This document shows, one piece after another, positions 7,046-7,796 of a stretch of 7,796 bases of DNA. Below the pieces are notes generated by a model, which saw nothing but the letters and a program-made list of their open reading frames with translations, was not told the origin of the DNA and did no database searches. This DNA is from Bacteroidia bacterium (GTDB taxonomy: Bacteria > Bacteroidota > Bacteroidia > Bacteroidales > GCA-2748055): assembly GCA_004525825.1 (NCBI GenBank), contig SPBY01000121.1, positions 1 to 7,796 of the forward strand, given 5' to 3'. Position numbers and translations under genes: made by a program. The first letter of the stretch is position 1; each line of letters begins with the position of its first letter.

Positions 7046-7068
7046 AAAGACAATAAATCGTCTTTTTT
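7046..7068 (+). terminator. Probable weak intrinsic terminator after the hydrolase gene
   Basis: AAAGAC (7046-7051) pairs with GTCTTT (7060-7065) around an 8-base loop, and the T-run continues to 7068 (six T in a row from 7063). The stem is short and mostly A-T, so termination would be weak, but the position, 26 bases after the stop and before the next gene's leader, fits the end of the lipoprotein-protease-hydrolase unit. Confidence 0.45.
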
Positions 7069-7195
7069 ATGAACCCCGTAATACCCTCACTTACTGAGTT
7101 TTGTGTTTCTATGAGATGGAAATATCAAGGAAAAGATCATATATATTTCATACATTCGTTATAATAACTGTAATGTGGAACGATAAACTACCGAC

Positions 7196-7796
7196 ATGAA
7201 AAAAACAAGACTACGACACGCTGCAGCCATTCTGCTTACAGGCATCTTAAGTTCTTTCTTTCAAATCGCCGGTGCACAGTCCGGAGCCCTGGCAGTACTT
7301 GACTCAGCCACCCTGGAAACTCAGCTGGGATATATTCATTCAAACACCAGGGTCTATGATAATTTCAGGGCCATCAGGGAGGATATCTTCCTGAAACTGA
7401 AAAGAAATGTCCTTGACACCTTGATTGCAGAGAAGCTCCAGGTAGCACAATTGAACAGCCGGCTTACAGAACGGAATTTTGAGATTGAGAGATTAAATAC
7501 GGACCTGGGGAGAACCAAAAATGAGCTTGACGAATCCATCAGGAACAAAAACAGCCTCTCCATTTTTGGGATCAGCATGAATAAGGCTGTATACAACTCG
7601 GTGATGTGGTTTATTGTACTGGGGCTGGCTGCGCTTGCGGTAATCATGCTTGTGCTATTCAGGCGCTCTCACATAGTAACCAGTCAAACCAAGAACGAAC
7701 TCAAAACCACCCTGGAGGAATTTGATCAATACAGAAAAAACTCCCGAGAGAAATACGAAAAAATGGTGGTATCGCATCACCACGAGATCATGAAGC
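7196..7796 (+). CDS. Signal-peptide, coiled-coil, single-TM protein (cut by the window end)
   Basis: Open frame of 200 codons running off the right edge with no stop. Residues 1-27 are a Sec signal peptide (MKKTRLRH, then a hydrophobic core, cleavage likely after AGA before Gln28). About 61-120 is charged and heptad-like, with Leu/Ile at coiled-coil spacing (LNSRLTERN, LNTDLGRTKNEL). Residues 133-155 form a transmembrane helix followed by RRS. A second charged helical segment starts near 162 and continues to the edge. This predicts a periplasmic coiled coil, one membrane span and a cytoplasmic helix. Similar Bacteroidota proteins are often mislabelled as tRNA (guanine-N1)-methyltransferase; nothing here resembles a methyltransferase fold, so I do not adopt that name. 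The 176-base AT-rich leader and the terminator before it suggest its own transcription unit. Its C-terminal half and function are unknown. Confidence 0.85.
   Translation, partial: MKKTRLRHAAAILLTGILSSFFQIAGAQSGALAVLDSATLETQLGYIHSNTRVYDNFRAIREDIFLKLKRNVLDTLIAEKLQVAQLNSRLTERNFEIERLNTDLGRTKNELDESIRNKNSLSIFGISMNKAVYNSVMWFIVLGLAALAVIMLVLFRRSHIVTSQTKNELKTTLEEFDQYRKNSREKYEKMVVSHHHEIMK

Noticed and set aside
7142..7165. TATATTTC, TACATTCG and TATAAT as -7/-10 boxes for the coiled-coil gene
   Set aside because: Each is near a consensus, but none has a matching -33 or -35 element at the right distance, and the stretch is AT-rich enough to give such matches by chance.

Overview
The window looks like chromosomal DNA of a Bacteroidota bacterium, probably from the Bacteroidales/Marinilabiliales side, although the order is a guess. 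The signs are a very divergent MacB/FtsX-type permease of the ~800-residue form common in that phylum, a TolC-family protein beside it, start codons with AT-rich leaders and no Shine-Dalgarno sequence, and a type of signal-peptide/coiled-coil membrane protein common there. All six genes lie on the + strand. No tRNA, rRNA, CRISPR array, insertion sequence or phage gene was seen. The longest gaps without a gene are 167 and 176 bases.

Left part (6-3886): a complete TolC-like outer-membrane efflux protein, then a 167-base gap and a complete 804-residue ABC transporter permease (MacB periplasmic domain plus two FtsX modules). No ATPase or periplasmic adaptor is present, so their partners must lie upstream or elsewhere.

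Middle part (3949-7019): three tightly spaced genes that look like one operon (gaps of 4 and 16 bases). The first is a lipoprotein with leucine-rich repeats and an unusual C-terminus: a Gly/Ser/Cys-rich motif, one hydrophobic helix and a short basic tail. The second is a CPBP (Rce1-like) intramembrane glutamic protease. The third is a phosphotriesterase-family metallohydrolase lipoprotein with all six expected metal ligands. The lipoprotein tail next to a CPBP protease resembles the Cys-containing C-terminal sorting signals (MYXO-, Synerg-, JDVT-, CGP-CTERM) and their cognate CPBP-type sorting proteases. The best candidate for a new system here is therefore a one-substrate/one-protease surface-sorting pair, with the hydrolase possibly acting in the same compartment.

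Right edge (7196-7796): after a probable weak terminator, a gene cut by the window end encodes a signal peptide, a coiled coil, a transmembrane helix and a second coiled segment. Its function is unknown.
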